Assembly (NCBI GenBank): GCA_963851085.1
Contig: CAWKNX010000007.1
Span: 7,411-71,410, forward strand
Length of the DNA stretch: 64,000 nt
Source: DATFVJ01 sp963851085
GTDB lineage: Bacteria > Actinomycetota > Actinomycetes > Streptosporangiales > Streptosporangiaceae
Reading direction: 5' to 3'
The position numbers and the translations under genes were made by a program. The notes beneath the pieces were generated by a model. It saw nothing but the letters and a program-made list of their open reading frames with translations, ran no database searches and was not told the DNA's origin. Positions 62,180 to 64,000 of this stretch are shown here, in pieces (position 1 is the stretch's first letter; every line of letters begins with the position of its first letter).

Positions 62180-64000
62180 TCGCGGTAACTTTTCGGCGGT
62201 ATGTGCGCGTTCCAAAACAAGCTGAGTTTCCGGTGTGCCGGGTGGCTTTAGTGTGTCATTCATGGGGGTTTGTGCTCACTGGGGGGCCGGGGATGGTGAT
62301 GCCGGCGGTGGCGGCGTATCGGTGCAGGTCGTGCAGGGTGGCGAGGCTTGCGGTCCGGGCGGGGATGGCGATGTCGTGCCGGGCGAGCAGGTCGCTGGTG
62401 TGCTTGATGGCGGTGCTGAGGGTGGCGGGGTGGACGCCGAGCAGGTAGGCCAGGACGTGCAGCGGCAGGCCGAGGCGGGCGCGCGCGAGGGTGGCGGTGA
62501 GCTGGGTGGTGAGGGTGAGCTTGGGCGGGCTGCCGGCGCGGCGGCGGGGGTGGCCGCGGGCCAGGTGGAGATGGTGCTCGCGGGCGGCGGCGGCGGGGAG
62601 TTCCAGCCGGGTGACGAGGCTGCCGAGGTCGCGGGCGGTCATCCCGGTCAGCGCGGGGTGGGCCAGGGCGGCCGCGGCCTGGTCGCGGTACGGCGGGCCG
62701 GCCGGTGCTGGCGGCGGCGGGGGCGGGGCGGGCCTGGGCGCGGCCGGGCTGATGGTGTAGTTCCATTCGCCGTGGAAGCCGTGCCGCGTCAGGGCGCCGG
62801 CGTCTTCCATGTCCCGGAGCTGCGCCCTGGTGATCTTGACGCCGCGGGGGTAGTCCCTGGTGTCCAGCTGCGCGGTGACGGCCAGCCCGGTCGTGGTGGT
62901 GGTCGCGGCGATGGTGTTGACGATGACCTCGTGGCTGGTCAGCGGGCGGGCCCGCCAGTTGCGGGAGATCTGGGAGAACAGCCGGTGCTCTATTTTGTTC
63001 CACTTGGAGGTGCCCGGCGGGAAGTGGCAGACGGTGATCTCCAGCCCGGTGTCCCTGGCCAGGTCGGCCAGGGCGGTCTTCCACGCCCCGGTCCGGTACC
63101 CGTTGCTCCCGCCGGCGTCGGCGGTGACCAGCAGCCGCCGCGCCTGAGGGTAGCGGTCCTTCCCCAGGGTGTTCCACCAGCAGCGGATCGATTCCGCCGC
63201 GAACGCGGCGGTGTCATGGTCGGTGCCCACGTTCACGAACCCGGCGTTCGCGGCCACGTCATAGACCCCGTACGGGGTCACCTTGCCCAGCTCCTCATCG
63301 GGGAAGTCATGGTCGCGCACCCGCACCGGCGCGCCGGCCGGGCGCCACTCCCGCCCCTCCTGGGCGTACTGGCCGACCTGCTCCTTCTTCTTGGCATCCA
63401 CGCTGATCGCCGGCTGGCCCGCGGCGATATGCGTCTTTGCCTGCTCGCTGATGTAGCGGAACTGAGCGTCGCGGTCGGGGTGCTGGCGGCCCTCGATCGT
63501 CTTGGCGTTGGCCTGCAGGCTGTAGCCATTCGCGTGCAGCAGCCGCGCCGCCGCCTGCCGGCTGCACCGGTGCCCCTGCGCGGCCAGCTCATCAGACAGG
63601 TTCTTCAGCGACTTCGCCGTCCACACCAGCGGCGACTCCGGATCCCCCCGCGTGCTGTCTTCCACCAGCGCCAGCAGCGCGGGCTCCAGACCCGGGTCCG
63701 CCGCAGTCAGCGGCTCGCGCCCCCCGCCCGGACGGCGCACCCGGCCCTCCGGGGCGCACTGGCCCGAGGCCAGCTCCGCGGCCCCGTCCGCGACCGTCTG
63801 CCAGGCCGCCCCGGTCATCCTGGCCACCGCCGTGACCCCGCCGTCCCCCGCGGCCCGCGCCACCGCGCCCAGCGCCAGCCGCCTGGCCTTCTCATCCAGC
63901 GCCGGCAGCAGCAGCTCCAGCTCCGGCCCCATCAGCCTCAGAAGTTCCGCATTCGCGCCCATTACCGCATCCTGACACGCGACACGCCGGTAACTCACCT
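62175..64000 (-). mobile_element. ISAzo13-type insertion sequence (right end outside the window)
   Basis: The left end CATGATCGCGGTAACTTTTC is identical to the MITE A end. About 80 bases on, the transposase gene begins to be read from the other side. The right end is not in the window; from the remnant copy it should end AAGTTACCGCGATCATG. Confidence 0.85.
62256..63962 (-). CDS. ISAzo13-family transposase
   Basis: 568 aa, apparently intact. N-terminal helical region (MGANAELLRLMGPELELLLP, AWQTVADGAAELASGQ, PGGGREPLTAADPGLEPALL); DDE domain with first Asp in AISVDAKKKEQVG, second in LLVTADAGGSNGYR and Glu in TSKWNKIEHRLFSQISRNW; then PRGVKITRAQLRDMEDAG and a C-terminal ~150-residue part with an HTH-like PLHVLAYLLGVHPATLSTAI. 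It should recognise the ends shared with the MITEs in this window. An in-frame start 12 codons upstream is possible. Confidence 0.93.
   Translation of the reverse strand: MGANAELLRLMGPELELLLPALDEKARRLALGAVARAAGDGGVTAVARMTGAAWQTVADGAAELASGQCAPEGRVRRPGGGREPLTAADPGLEPALLALVEDSTRGDPESPLVWTAKSLKNLSDELAAQGHRCSRQAAARLLHANGYSLQANAKTIEGRQHPDRDAQFRYISEQAKTHIAAGQPAISVDAKKKEQVGQYAQEGREWRPAGAPVRVRDHDFPDEELGKVTPYGVYDVAANAGFVNVGTDHDTAAFAAESIRCWWNTLGKDRYPQARRLLVTADAGGSNGYRTGAWKTALADLARDTGLEITVCHFPPGTSKWNKIEHRLFSQISRNWRARPLTSHEVIVNTIAATTTTTGLAVTAQLDTRDYPRGVKITRAQLRDMEDAGALTRHGFHGEWNYTISPAAPRPAPPPPPPAPAGPPYRDQAAAALAHPALTGMTARDLGSLVTRLELPAAAAREHHLHLARGHPRRRAGSPPKLTLTTQLTATLARARLGLPLHVLAYLLGVHPATLSTAIKHTSDLLARHDIAIPARTASLATLHDLHRYAATAGITIPGPPVSTNPHE

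Noticed and set aside
1..64000. tRNA or rRNA genes
   Set aside because: Looked for cloverleaf ends and conserved TTCGANNC loops in the gaps and found none convincing.

Overview
The window is high-GC DNA with GTG and TTG starts, tight 4-bp gene overlaps and an actinobacterial core gene set. The order panB - nadE - glnA2 - glnE - glnA - RDD protein - DUF4191 protein - lipA - lipB - sucB - lpdA - pepA - cobS resembles the conserved nitrogen/lipoate block of Streptomyces and its relatives. lipA, DUF4191, RDD and glnA also adjoin in mycobacteria. I infer a filamentous actinomycete (Streptomycetales/Streptosporangiales-like). I cannot name the genus.

Layout. 1-6600: an IS110 transposase end, a three-gene ABC exporter operon, a CE7 deacetylase, and about 1.5 kb of GC-rich minisatellite. 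6600-18550: a VOC protein divergent from an FAD oxidase, map, a conserved 57-aa protein, two tandem YbjQ-type genes, an F420-dependent NADP reductase, panB, an MFS exporter with a TetR regulator, and a VapBC pair. 18700-32200: nadE, a hexuronate operon (SDR, mannonate dehydratase, SMP-30 lactonase), glnA2, a TPR protein, an ISAzo13 remnant inside a composite repeat, and glnE. 32200-41100: a lipoprotein phosphoesterase, an LPXTG wall protein with a Ser/Thr/Gly/His stalk, glnA under a double GlnR box, RDD, DUF4191, lipA and lipB. 41600-60900: a hydrolase, an ArsR-SRPBCC-VOC operon, a DUF885 peptidase, the 2-oxoglutarate dehydrogenase E2/E3 genes, pepA, an ABC exporter with a PLP enzyme, cobS, and the DUF5998 - phosphatase - sulfurtransferase cluster. 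60960-64000: nested MITEs, an AbiEi/DUF559-like gene, and an intact ISAzo13-type transposase.

The most notable structure is mobile and repetitive DNA. Short palindromes ending in CATGATCGCGGTAA occur as 53-bp elements. The same ends occur on an internally deleted ISAzo13 copy and on the left end of the intact ISAzo13 transposon at the right edge, so the short elements look like its non-autonomous derivatives. They supply stop codons, and once a possible start codon, to neighbouring genes. A 105-108-nt structured repeat lies upstream of both nadE and cobS.

About sixteen genes, including the core genes glnA, glnE, nadE and panB, are broken by small frame changes while keeping conserved residues on both sides. 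I read most of these as sequence errors rather than decay. Frame-split genes are annotated over their full likely extent.
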